From JBFJKD01 sp041601945 (lineage in GTDB: Bacteria; Pseudomonadota; Gammaproteobacteria; Pseudomonadales; Porticoccaceae), in contig JBFIHG010000003.1 of NCBI GenBank assembly GCA_041601945.1, positions 1 to 64,000 on the forward strand: 64,000 bases of DNA, given 5' to 3'. Position numbers and translations under genes: made by a program. This document shows, piece by piece, positions 34,592 to 42,929 of this stretch (the stretch's first letter is position 1; each line of letters begins with the position of its first letter). The notes below the pieces were generated by a model. It was given only the letters and a program-made list of their open reading frames with translations, searched no databases and was not told the origin of the DNA.

Positions 34592-36145
34592 TTACTGAGG
34601 TTTGGCTGCAATGACCTTCGCACGATAGCGGTTCGCGGCGCCGCTGTCATTAAAGGGGCCGATGCCGGTGCGAATGGTCGCCTGCTGCCCAGCCGCGAGA
34701 GTTCGTGGGCCTCTCAACTGGGCGGAGCTGCCCGCCATAAAAGCGTTGAGCATTTCCGTCAACTCCACGGTAAGCCCGGTGACGGTCACGGCGCTGTTGT
34801 TGCGGATCGCCACATACAGATAGCCGTCGTTGTTAACAAACACCTGACTGGCAATGTATTTGTGGGGTGCGCTGGCCATTTCCAGGGTGGCGAGTTTGCC
34901 CTGCGCCCGTTTGCCCACCTCGCCCTTATCCTGGGCCGCCTGCTGATAGTACTCAATGGCTTGTTGCTGCTGTCCGGAATCGGCGGCTATATCCCCCAGA
35001 TAGAGGCTCGCAATGGGGGTGGGTAGCAGGGCGTAGCTGCGCTCCAGATCGGTGCGCGCGTTGGGCTGCTTGTCATTTTCATAGCGGGCGATACCACGGG
35101 CCAGGTGGTGGCTAAAGTACTCGGGGTTTTTCTGAATGGCCGCACTGAAGTCGCGCTCGGCATTTGCAGTATTTTCCAGCATACGCCAGGCGTGCCCGCG
35201 CAACTCGTAAAATTGACCTTCCCGCGGCTGTAGTTTGATGGCTTTGTCGAGGTGGGACAGGGCAGTTTTTGGGTCCTTGTTTTTTAGTGCTTTGAGGGCT
35301 TTGTCCTGAGCGTCGTAGGCAGCCTGATCCTTGGTGATACGGGAAATTTTCTGCTGATAGCGATCACGGTTGGTGGCCCCCCCGGGTGGATAACCCTGTA
35401 CTTTAAGCTGGTTGGCCGAAACGCGCTCCTGGGATGGGGGATGGCTGGCGAACAGGCCGCTGAGAAAGTCCTGCTGACGACCCTCGGAGAGTTTTACAAA
35501 GGTCTGCTGTAATTTGACGGCCCCCTGGGGGTCGTACCCTGCGCGCACCATATATTCCATGCCGTACGCGTCGGATTCCAGTTCGGCACCACGGCCGTAT
35601 TGCGCCATCCAGGCGGCAGCACCCATCTGACCCGCCATACCGCCGAGTTGTCCAAAACCACTTTGCTGGGAGGCGAGGCCCACCGCTGCCGCGCCCAGGC
35701 CGATTAGGGTACCGCGGGACATCTGCGCGGCACTGTGGCGCGCGGCGGCGTGCACGATTTCGTGGGCGAGCACGGCGGCCAGTTGGGATTCGTCCTCGAG
35801 ATGGGTCAACAGCCCACGGTTAATGGCAATTTTACCCCCTGGCAGGGCCCAGGCGTTGGGCACGGAATTGTTGAGGACAACAAATTCGTAGGGTAGCTCT
35901 TTGCGGTCGCCGACGGCGGCCAATTTTCGACCGATATCGGCCACGTAAACTTGAACCTCCGGATCCAGATAATAGCGTCCACCCTGGGATTGCTGGGACG
36001 GGGCGTAATTCTGGCTGCCAATGGCAACCTCCTGCTCACCAGATACCAGGGAAAACTCCTGTTTGCCGGTCACCGGGTTTACCGCGCAGCCAACGGTGGA
36101 GGCCAGTACCGCAGCGATGGTCAGGCAGCGCACAAAAATTGACAC
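34592..36145 (-). CDS. Exported M48 metalloprotease with TPR domain (BepA-like)
   Basis: The 517-residue protein has a signal sequence ending in a lipobox-like TVGC (Cys20) and an M48 protease domain with HEIVH (128-132). A region with tetratricopeptide-like repeats follows (about 260-400), then a beta-rich C-terminal part. The layout resembles BepA/YfgC-type periplasmic proteases that police outer-membrane assembly. The C-terminal extension beyond the TPRs is larger than in BepA. It diverges from yaaA. Confidence 0.88.
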   Translation of the reverse strand: MSIFVRCLTIAAVLASTVGCAVNPVTGKQEFSLVSGEQEVAIGSQNYAPSQQSQGGRYYLDPEVQVYVADIGRKLAAVGDRKELPYEFVVLNNSVPNAWALPGGKIAINRGLLTHLEDESQLAAVLAHEIVHAAARHSAAQMSRGTLIGLGAAAVGLASQQSGFGQLGGMAGQMGAAAWMAQYGRGAELESDAYGMEYMVRAGYDPQGAVKLQQTFVKLSEGRQQDFLSGLFASHPPSQERVSANQLKVQGYPPGGATNRDRYQQKISRITKDQAAYDAQDKALKALKNKDPKTALSHLDKAIKLQPREGQFYELRGHAWRMLENTANAERDFSAAIQKNPEYFSHHLARGIARYENDKQPNARTDLERSYALLPTPIASLYLGDIAADSGQQQQAIEYYQQAAQDKGEVGKRAQGKLATLEMASAPHKYIASQVFVNNDGYLYVAIRNNSAVTVTGLTVELTEMLNAFMAGSSAQLRGPRTLAAGQQATIRTGIGPFNDSGAANRYRAKVIAAKPQ

Positions 36146-36234
36146 GGGAAACTCCTTTTGTCCGAAAATGGGGATTGACCGTTATAATGACAGCATTATG
36201 CCTAAAACGGTCCCACGTGCCGACGGAAGACTCC

Positions 36235-37014
36235 ATGTTGATAGTGATTTCACCCGCGAAAACCCTGGATTACGAGACTCCTCTGGCCACCACAACCCAT
36301 ACGCTGCCGACGTTTCTCGACGATGCCGAGACCCTGATTAACGAGCTGCGTGCCCTCTCGCCGCCACAGGTGTCGGAGCTGATGGGAATTAGCTCGCAAT
36401 TAGGCGATCTAAATTTCGGGCGCTATCTGAACTGGCAGCGCCCATTCGATCTCGATAATGCCCGGCAGGCGGTACTGGCGTTTAAGGGCGATGTGTACCT
36501 GGGTCTGCATGCCCAGGCGCTGAGCAAAAGGGATTTGCAGTGGGCGCAGAACCATTTGCGTATTCTGTCGGGCCTGTATGGATTGCTACGTCCGCTGGAT
36601 CTGATGCAACCGTATCGACTGGAAATGGGCACGCGCTTTGCCAATAGCCGCGGAGCCAACCTGTATAAATTCTGGGGCGATAAAATAACCGAGGGGTTAA
36701 ACGTCGCATTGCAACGGCACAAGCGGCCGGTGTTAGTGAACCTGGCGTCCAACGAATACTTCCGGGCGGTGCGCGCTGATCGGCTCGCCGCTGAGGTTAT
36801 TACGCCGGTATTCAAAGACTGGAAAGGCGGCAAGTACAAGGTAGTAAGTTTTTATGCCAAAAAAGCCCGCGGCCTGATGAGTGCGTATATTATTAAAAAT
36901 CGCCTTGAAACAGTGGCGTCGATCAAGGATTTTGACGGCGACGGTTATGCGTACAATGCAGCCATGTCGTCGGCGCGCGAATGGGTTTTTGTGCGCGACC
37001 TGGCCAGCGCGTAA
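36235..37014 (+). CDS. yaaA: Peroxide stress protein YaaA (UPF0246)
   Basis: DNA-binding protein that limits iron-driven damage in peroxide stress in E. coli. The 259-residue form starts at the ATG at 36235, giving the canonical MLIVISPAKTLDYE; the frame extends upstream to 36139 but that part is not family sequence. GGAAGA precedes this ATG. Conserved blocks YGLLRPLDLMQPYRLEMGT (core LLRPLDLMQPYRLEM) and FYAKKARGLMSAYII are present. Confidence 0.96.
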   Translation: MLIVISPAKTLDYETPLATTTHTLPTFLDDAETLINELRALSPPQVSELMGISSQLGDLNFGRYLNWQRPFDLDNARQAVLAFKGDVYLGLHAQALSKRDLQWAQNHLRILSGLYGLLRPLDLMQPYRLEMGTRFANSRGANLYKFWGDKITEGLNVALQRHKRPVLVNLASNEYFRAVRADRLAAEVITPVFKDWKGGKYKVVSFYAKKARGLMSAYIIKNRLETVASIKDFDGDGYAYNAAMSSAREWVFVRDLASA

Positions 37015-37019
37015 CACCC

Positions 37020-37631
37020 GTGGAAAAACCCTTTTCCCAGGCTTGCGAAAATAATAAGACGTCGATTCTGGCGGTCCTGCAACGGGTGTTCGCGCCCTGT
37101 CGAAACGTTCTCGAAATTGGCAGCGGTACGGGTCAACACGCCGTGTGGTTCGCGCCGCGCCTTGCACACCTGCACTGGCAATCCAGTGATCTGGCGGAAA
37201 ATCACCCGGGTATCAACGCCTGGATTGACGAGCAACCGGCCAGCAACCTGGCGCGACCCATCGTACTAAATGTGGTGAGTGGCTCCTGGCCGGTAGCCGT
37301 GGACGGCGTATTCAGCGCCAACACCTGCCATATTATGTCCTGGCCAAGCGTGGTCAAAATGTTCGATGGTTTCGGCCGACATCTGGCGCGTGACGGCACG
37401 GTTGCGATTTATGGGCCGTTTAATTATGGCGGCGAGTTTACGTCGGCCAGCAATGCCCAGTTTGACCAGTGGCTAAGGCTGCGGGCGCCCCACCAGGGTA
37501 TCCGCGACATCGCGGCCATACAGCGTCTGGCGCAGCTGGCGGGTCTGGAGCCACTGGAAGACAATCCCATGCCGGCAAATAATCGCCTGCTGGTGTGGCG
37601 CAAATCCGCCGAGCATCGGTCTAGCGTTTAA
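37020..37631 (+). CDS. DUF938 methyltransferase-like protein
   Basis: A 203-residue protein with a SAM-binding-type motif VLEIGSGTGQHAVWFA and the DUF938 markers HWQSSD, HIMSW and GPFNYGGEFTS. The enzymatic role is unproven. I use the GTG at 37020, five bases after the yaaA stop, because the frame before it lies inside yaaA. It overlaps the next gene tail to tail by 11 bases. Confidence 0.88.
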   Translation: MEKPFSQACENNKTSILAVLQRVFAPCRNVLEIGSGTGQHAVWFAPRLAHLHWQSSDLAENHPGINAWIDEQPASNLARPIVLNVVSGSWPVAVDGVFSANTCHIMSWPSVVKMFDGFGRHLARDGTVAIYGPFNYGGEFTSASNAQFDQWLRLRAPHQGIRDIAAIQRLAQLAGLEPLEDNPMPANNRLLVWRKSAEHRSSV

Positions 37632-38154
37632 TCGGGGTTATTTTTGCGCCCTCGAGGGTCAAATTAAACATCAGTCCTTCGTTGGAAAAAATAAACCCGA
37701 CAATAGGTTGTTTAGCAGTTTCAGTGTCAATTTTGTCGCCCGCGCCCAGCGTTGCTATAGCCACACTGCCGTCGACGCCCGCCTGCCAGCCCTTGCTGTT
37801 GCGAAACGTGGCGAGGGCGGAATCGGTCATAAACAGGATAATCTGCGATTTGCGCTGCGCACCCACCTGTAATCCAAAGGAACCGGCGGCGATACTGTAA
37901 TACCCCTGGGTGTATCCGTTAATCAGCAATGCGCCCTCGCCGTATTCCCCGCCAATCACGAAACCGGCCTTGTAAACCTTGGGAAATACCAGGATGCCTT
38001 TGGCGTTGGCGGCAAGCTTGGCACCGGCCGGCGTGTGTGCGCGAAACTTGACCATAGCTTCCTGGACGTAGGCGTCAATTTCATCGCTGGCGGACATGGC
38101 CGGTGGTACAAACAAAAACAGCAGTACAACAATCAGAGTCTGGGTACGCATCAT
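37621..38154 (-). CDS. Exported SYLF-domain (YSC84-type) lipid-binding protein
   Basis: The 177-residue protein has a signal peptide (about 1-21, PPAMSA) and then a SYLF/DUF500 domain. Markers are AKGILVFPKVYKAGFVIGGEYGEG (core GILVFPKVYKAGFVIGG) and AGSFGLQVGAQ. SYLF domains bind phospholipids in other organisms. It is probably periplasmic. No partner gene is evident. Confidence 0.88.
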   Translation of the reverse strand: MMRTQTLIVVLLFLFVPPAMSASDEIDAYVQEAMVKFRAHTPAGAKLAANAKGILVFPKVYKAGFVIGGEYGEGALLINGYTQGYYSIAAGSFGLQVGAQRKSQIILFMTDSALATFRNSKGWQAGVDGSVAIATLGAGDKIDTETAKQPIVGFIFSNEGLMFNLTLEGAKITPIKR

Positions 38155-38208
38155 GCAACCTCCAAGGTTAGTGATGGTAACTATGAGCAGGCAGTCTAAC
38201 AGAGTTTT

Positions 38209-39291
38209 TCAGGTGCTTTCGTCCGCCTTGTGGTAGGGCAAAGCGGTGCGGGCGTGAGCGATATAGGCGCTAATGTCGGCTTGCTCGCGCAGCACAAAGC
38301 GCTCGATGGCGGTGCGAAATTCCGGGTGGCGAATCCAGTGTAGCGACAGGGTCTCCACCGGTTCGAACCCGCGTAGAATTTTGTGTTCCCCCTGGGCGCC
38401 AGCGTCAAATTTTTGCAAGCCCTGGCGAATCGCATACTCGATTCCCTGGTAGTAACAAAGCTCGAAATGCAGGCAATCGTATTCGCGGATGCAACCCCAG
38501 TAGCGGCCGTAGAGGGTGTTATCCCCGCTAAAAAACAGCGCGCAGGCTACCGGGCTGTCTGCGTCGTAGGCCACGGCCATGGCCACCTGAGGTGCGAAGG
38601 TGTTGCCAATCTGTGCAAAAAACTCCCGTGTCAGGTAGCCCCCGTTGCCGCTGCGTTTCATGTAGGTGCGCTGATAAAGGGCAAAGAAAAAATCCCATAA
38701 CTCCGAACTTATGTGTTCCCCGGGCAGCATCTCAATGCGCAATTTCTGGTCCGCCACCCGCTGTCGCTCGCGGCGCACCGTCTTGCGTTTGCGCGCGACA
38801 AAGCGCGACAGAAAATCATCGAAGTTGGTGTAGTCGCGATTCAACCAGTGGTATTGCACACCGCTGCGCTGCAACAGATCAGGATGGGCAAACGCTGCGG
38901 CGGTAGTCTGGTCGGGAAATAACAGGTGCCAGCCGCTGGCACCGGTTTCTTCTGCCAACGCCTTGCTGCGCTGCACCAGTTCTCCCGCCACGGATTCCAG
39001 GGTGAGGGCTCCCGTAACTCTGACCCTGGGACCGCTGGCTGGCGAAAACGGCACCGCCGTGACCAGCTTCGGATAATAGTCGAGACCGTTGCGGTGGTAG
39101 GCGTCCGCCCAGCTCCAGTCAAAAACATACTCGCCCCAGGAGTGAGTTTTGAGGTACAGGGGCATAAATGCCTCGCCGCCAGCGGTTTTCACGGTAATGT
39201 GGCAGGGCTCCCAGCCGGTGCCGGGCCCCACGCTGGCGCTGTCTTCGAGGGCCGTTAAAAAGGCGGGTTCAAGGAACGGATAGTTGTTCAC
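38209..39291 (-). CDS. COG3146 GNAT-fold N-acyltransferase-like protein
   Basis: A 360-residue protein of the family with the blocks PFLEPAFLTALEDSASVGPGTGW (core FLTALEDSASVGPGTGW), RKRKTVRRERQR and YYQGIEYAIRQGLQKFDAGAQG. Two tandem GNAT-like folds, as in FemAB-type enzymes, are expected; the substrate is unknown. The start is GTG, 21 bases after the phoR stop, so it is likely co-transcribed with phoB-phoR. The family usually has a few more N-terminal residues, but only a short open stretch exists upstream. Confidence 0.87.
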   Translation of the reverse strand: MNNYPFLEPAFLTALEDSASVGPGTGWEPCHITVKTAGGEAFMPLYLKTHSWGEYVFDWSWADAYHRNGLDYYPKLVTAVPFSPASGPRVRVTGALTLESVAGELVQRSKALAEETGASGWHLLFPDQTTAAAFAHPDLLQRSGVQYHWLNRDYTNFDDFLSRFVARKRKTVRRERQRVADQKLRIEMLPGEHISSELWDFFFALYQRTYMKRSGNGGYLTREFFAQIGNTFAPQVAMAVAYDADSPVACALFFSGDNTLYGRYWGCIREYDCLHFELCYYQGIEYAIRQGLQKFDAGAQGEHKILRGFEPVETLSLHWIRHPEFRTAIERFVLREQADISAYIAHARTALPYHKADEST

Positions 39292-39312
39292 AGCAAGGAC
39301 ATTAACAGGTGG

Positions 39313-40584
39313 TTACACGGATGCAAATCGGCACACAAAACGGCTGCCCTTGCCGAGGGTGCTGTGAATATCCAGGCTGGCCGAGTGGCGCAGTAATACA
39401 TGTTTAACGATGGCCAGGCCGAGGCCAGTGCCTCCGGAGCGAGTGGCGCGACTGCTATCGGCGCGATAGAAGCGTTCCGTCAGACGCGGTAAATGTTTGG
39501 CATCGATACCAACACCATTGTCGCGCACCACCAGCTGGACGCCAGCTTCGTCTCGACTTCCCTCAATAGTAATCTGACAACCCTGGGGATTATGTTTAAC
39601 TGCGTTGTAAACCAGATTAGCCAACGCACTGTGTAACTCCTCGGCGTTGCCGCACACTTGCAGGTCCGGTGGACAGGCAAGTTCGATATGGTGTCGACCG
39701 TTGCTGAGCGCCCGGGCGTTGGCAATTATCGGTTGCAACAGGGTGGCCAGGGCAAGTGGCGTGCGCGTTGGCATTGTGGACGCGGACTCCAGTCGCGACA
39801 GTAGCAACAGGTCTTCTGCGAGCAGAGTCATGCGACTATTTTGCTCCGCCATCTGCGCAAGCGGCGCTTGCCACTGCGCAGGAACGTCCGCGGCGCCGCG
39901 CAGGGTTTCAATATAACCGGTCAGCACGGTTAACGGTGTGCGCAGTTCGTGAGAAATATTGGCGACAAATTCTTTGCGCATCTGTTCGAGGTTACGTAGG
40001 CGGGTTATGTCCTGTACCACCAGAGCCAGCTCGTTATCGCCAAAAATATTTGCGGATAAAAGGAGTATGCGCTGACTGTCGTTGGGGGCGGGCAGTGTCA
40101 GGGGAGTATCGAATACGCCAGATTGAATAAAGGCGACAAATTTTGGGGTGCGAATGAGATTGATGACCGGCAGGTGGCGATCCTCTGTGCGCAGCCCAAG
40201 CAAACGGGTGGCGGCCGGGTTCCACCAATCGAGACAGCGCTCCGCGTCGAGAATTATCAGACCCTCGTCGAGTGCGGTAGTCAGTTGCCGAATACGTTGG
40301 ACGAGGGCGCGAAAACTGTGCTGGTGGCGTTCATTGCGTTGTTGTAGACGATATAGCTGATCCGAAATATCGCCCCACACGCCGGTCGCTTCGGGGGGCA
40401 ATCCATGTCCACCACCGTCTAACCAGTGGTAGAGGCGATGAATGCGGCTCAGGGTCCACAGCATATACAGACCGCCGCCTACAATCAGTGTGGCGAGTAG
40501 ATAACCGTTCAACCACCCGGCCAGCACCAGAAATACCGCTAGCGCGGCGATGCGCTGGAGTTCGGTGCGTAGCCCTTGATGCAA
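39313..40584 (-). CDS. phoR: Phosphate regulon sensor kinase PhoR
   Basis: Histidine kinase that senses phosphate sufficiency through Pst/PhoU and acts on PhoB. The 423 residues show two N-terminal membrane segments (about 12-48), a linker, a PAS domain (about 98-195) and HisKA with the phosphorylated His212 (NISHELRTPL). The HATPase domain carries the N box LVYNAVKHNPQG and GTGLGLAIVKH. It begins two bases after phoB. Confidence 0.96.
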   Translation of the reverse strand: MHQGLRTELQRIAALAVFLVLAGWLNGYLLATLIVGGGLYMLWTLSRIHRLYHWLDGGGHGLPPEATGVWGDISDQLYRLQQRNERHQHSFRALVQRIRQLTTALDEGLIILDAERCLDWWNPAATRLLGLRTEDRHLPVINLIRTPKFVAFIQSGVFDTPLTLPAPNDSQRILLLSANIFGDNELALVVQDITRLRNLEQMRKEFVANISHELRTPLTVLTGYIETLRGAADVPAQWQAPLAQMAEQNSRMTLLAEDLLLLSRLESASTMPTRTPLALATLLQPIIANARALSNGRHHIELACPPDLQVCGNAEELHSALANLVYNAVKHNPQGCQITIEGSRDEAGVQLVVRDNGVGIDAKHLPRLTERFYRADSSRATRSGGTGLGLAIVKHVLLRHSASLDIHSTLGKGSRFVCRFASV

Positions 40585-40586
40585 TG

Positions 40587-41288
40587 TTAGCCCTCGACAA
40601 GTTGCTCGGAAAAGCGGTATCCCGCGCCCCGGACAGTTTGAACAAGTTGGTCGTGACCAGCAATCGCCAGCGCTTTTCGCAAGCGCCGGATATGCACGTC
40701 CACGGTGCGCTCGTCCATATACACATTGCCGCCCCAGACGTGATCGAGAATCTGGGCGCGGGAGTAAACCCGGTTCTGGTGGTTGAGAAAAAACCCCAAC
40801 AGGCGAAACTCCGTGGGCCCCATGGCCACTGTCTGTTGATCGATCGTCACGTGATGGGCAATCGGGTCATAGCAAAGCCCGCGAATCTGAAGGGGTTTTT
40901 CTGCCTCCCCAGTCTCGCGGCGGCGTAGCACCGAGCGAATACGGGCGATCAGTTCACGGGGGGAGAAGGGCTTGGTGACGTAGTCGTCCGCACCAGCTTC
41001 CAGACCCTGGATAAGGTTATCTTCCTGTGCCTTTGCGGTCAGCATGATCACCGGGGTGTTGGCGGTCAGCTCGTCGCGCCGCAGGCGTCGCAGCAATTCC
41101 AGGCCGCTGGTGTGAGGCATCATCCAGTCGAGTAACACCAGATCGGGTTTATGGTCGATGATTATAGCGTGTCCATCGCGGGCATTGTCGGCCTGTACGG
41201 CACTAAAGCCGGCCATTTCCAGAGCCACTTTCACCATATCTCGAATCGCGGACTCGTCATCGATGATTAAAATTGTTGCTTCAGCCAT
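40587..41288 (-). CDS. phoB: Phosphate regulon response regulator PhoB
   Basis: OmpR-type activator of the Pho regulon. The receiver domain carries Asp10, Asp11 and the phospho-acceptor Asp54 (LLDWMMPHTSG). The winged-helix C-terminus contains EFRLLGFFLNHQNRVYSRAQ-type sequence (quoted: EFRLLGFFLNHQ) and DERTVDVHIRRLRKAL. The length is 233. A triple Pho box lies just upstream, pointing to positive autoregulation. Confidence 0.97.
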   Translation of the reverse strand: MAEATILIIDDESAIRDMVKVALEMAGFSAVQADNARDGHAIIIDHKPDLVLLDWMMPHTSGLELLRRLRRDELTANTPVIMLTAKAQEDNLIQGLEAGADDYVTKPFSPRELIARIRSVLRRRETGEAEKPLQIRGLCYDPIAHHVTIDQQTVAMGPTEFRLLGFFLNHQNRVYSRAQILDHVWGGNVYMDERTVDVHIRRLRKALAIAGHDQLVQTVRGAGYRFSEQLVEG

Positions 41289-41320
41289 CGCAGCTTTCCA
41301 GAAGGATTTGTAGCCATTAA

Positions 41321-41349
41321 ATGACAGTGGTAAGACGGAAGTATGACAG
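41321..41349 (-). promoter_or_regulatory. Triple Pho box upstream of phoB
   Basis: Read on the minus strand, CTGTCAT (41343-41349), CCGTCTT (41332-41338) and CTGTCAT (41321-41327) are spaced exactly 11 bases apart. A TACAAA -10 candidate lies at 41307-41312. It sits in the 84-base gap between ubiA and phoB. Confidence 0.87.
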
Positions 41350-41372
41350 ACCAGGTGCCGCCCGACGCGCCC

Positions 41373-42242
41373 TCAGTCCGGCCAATGATAATCGAGAAGA
41401 ATGGCTGAAAAAATAACCATCCCTACCTTGTTGTTGTGTAAAAAAGCGCGAAAACAGGCGTCTGGTTCCCGGTGGCGAGCGATGGCGAGCTGGTATAAAA
41501 AAAGACCGCCCGCGATCGCCAGTCCGGCAAAGTACCAGGCACCGCGGGCGAAATTCTGGCCGCTAATCACCAGCGCGAACAGGGTCAGCCCCTGCAGCAC
41601 GGCAATCATGGTCAGATCCTGCTCGGCAAACAGAATAGCGGTGGACTTAACCCCAATTTTTAGATCGTCGCTACGATCAACCATGGCGTAGAAGGTGTCA
41701 AAGGCGATAGTCCACAATACAACCCCCGCGTACAGCGGCCAAACTTCGCGGGGTACGCTGCCAGTTTGTGCTGCGAAGGCCATGGGTATTCCCCAGGCCC
41801 AGGCCGCTCCCAGCACCAGTTGTGGCAGGTGGGTGTGACGCTTGGCGAACGGATAAACGGCGGCAATGGCTACAGCGCCCAAAGAGAGCATGACGGTGAG
41901 GCGATTGGTCAGTAATACCAGCGAGAACGCTGCCACGCAGAGGATGGTGAATAGAGCCAGTGCTTCCCCAGGACGAATCCGCCCGTTTGCCAACGGGCGC
42001 TCGCGAGTACGGGCCACATGCAAATCGATGTTGCGGTCAGCATAGTCGTTAATTACGCAGCCCGCCGCCCGCATCAGGCCCACCCCAAGGACAAAAATAA
42101 TCAGAATGGGAATATCCGGTAAGCCACCGGCGGCAAACCACAGCGCCCACAACGTGGGCCACAATAACAGTAGCGTGCCGATGGGTCGGTCTACCCGCAT
42201 CAGATGTAAATAGTCTGCCGTTCTGCGCGATACGGGAAGCAT
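41373..42242 (-). CDS. ubiA: 4-hydroxybenzoate octaprenyltransferase
   Basis: Membrane prenyltransferase that attaches the polyprenyl tail in ubiquinone synthesis. The 289 residues have eight to nine hydrophobic segments. The first Asp-rich motif NDYADRNID is at 65-73 and the second, DRSDDLKIGVKS, in the middle. It lies 15 bases after ubiC, the E. coli-like ubiC-ubiA pair. Confidence 0.96.
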   Translation of the reverse strand: MLPVSRRTADYLHLMRVDRPIGTLLLLWPTLWALWFAAGGLPDIPILIIFVLGVGLMRAAGCVINDYADRNIDLHVARTRERPLANGRIRPGEALALFTILCVAAFSLVLLTNRLTVMLSLGAVAIAAVYPFAKRHTHLPQLVLGAAWAWGIPMAFAAQTGSVPREVWPLYAGVVLWTIAFDTFYAMVDRSDDLKIGVKSTAILFAEQDLTMIAVLQGLTLFALVISGQNFARGAWYFAGLAIAGGLFLYQLAIARHREPDACFRAFLHNNKVGMVIFSAILLDYHWPD

Positions 42243-42257
42243 GCCAGGCGCTCAGAT

Positions 42258-42833
42258 TTATTCGAGAGGGCTATTGTAGGGGGTAAAGGTCGGCAAGAAA
42301 AATTCGCTGATCAATAAGGGTTTGTGGTCCACAAAAAATACCGAACGTCGGCCCCATAGCGCGTCTCGCCCCTCGCTAAATTCTTTGGGCAGGACCGCGC
42401 TGGCGGGGGACTGGCAGGTTATTTCCAGTTCGCCACGTCGCAACCCCGGTTCGCGAAACAGGTAGTCCCCGAGGGGTCGGTCGTCAAACTTGCGCAGCAG
42501 CCGCAGTCGTCCGGTAAGGCTGGACAGGGGCAGCACACTGCGGGCGAACACCCAGGGTTGATCGCAGCCGTAGAGAATCACTTGGCGAATTAACGCCAGA
42601 TGGCCGCGAGGCATAGCCAGCACGCGCGTTTCCGAAAACTGAGGTCGCGCAATTTGCTGGTGTAATACCCGCACGCGAAAGCACCCGTTGCTGGCAGCGA
42701 TCAGGCGCTGAGTCAGCGAGCCCCGATCCAGTAGCCAGGGGCGTAGCGCGGTCGGTAGCGTCGGCGAGCCGTGGCAGCGGGCGTTGCGCCACACCGGTTG
42801 GCGAGGTAAGGGTTGGTGCGACATTGGGGACAT
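42258..42833 (-). CDS. ubiC: Chorismate lyase
   Basis: Converts chorismate to 4-hydroxybenzoate plus pyruvate, the first step of ubiquinone head-group synthesis. The conserved block LRPWLLDRGSLTQRL and the C-terminal WGRRSVFFVDHKPLLISEFFLP (core RRSVFFVDHKPLLISEFF) identify it. I use the ATG at 42833 (191 residues); the frame is open to an ATG at 42875, and another ATG lies at 42824. None has a clear ribosome site, so the start is uncertain. Confidence 0.92.
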   Translation of the reverse strand: MSPMSHQPLPRQPVWRNARCHGSPTLPTALRPWLLDRGSLTQRLIAASNGCFRVRVLHQQIARPQFSETRVLAMPRGHLALIRQVILYGCDQPWVFARSVLPLSSLTGRLRLLRKFDDRPLGDYLFREPGLRRGELEITCQSPASAVLPKEFSEGRDALWGRRSVFFVDHKPLLISEFFLPTFTPYNSPLE

Positions 42834-42929
42834 CAGTGCAGGTTCTGTTCCGAGTTCAACCTGTGGGCGCGCCATTATAGCCGCACCCGTGTGGACAACA
42901 TTAATTTAACCGCGGCGCGACAACGCGCT

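Noticed and set aside
36190..36234. parS-like CCCACGTGC near the yaaA start
   Set aside because: Only the central CACGTG matches; the flanking half-sites are not parS.
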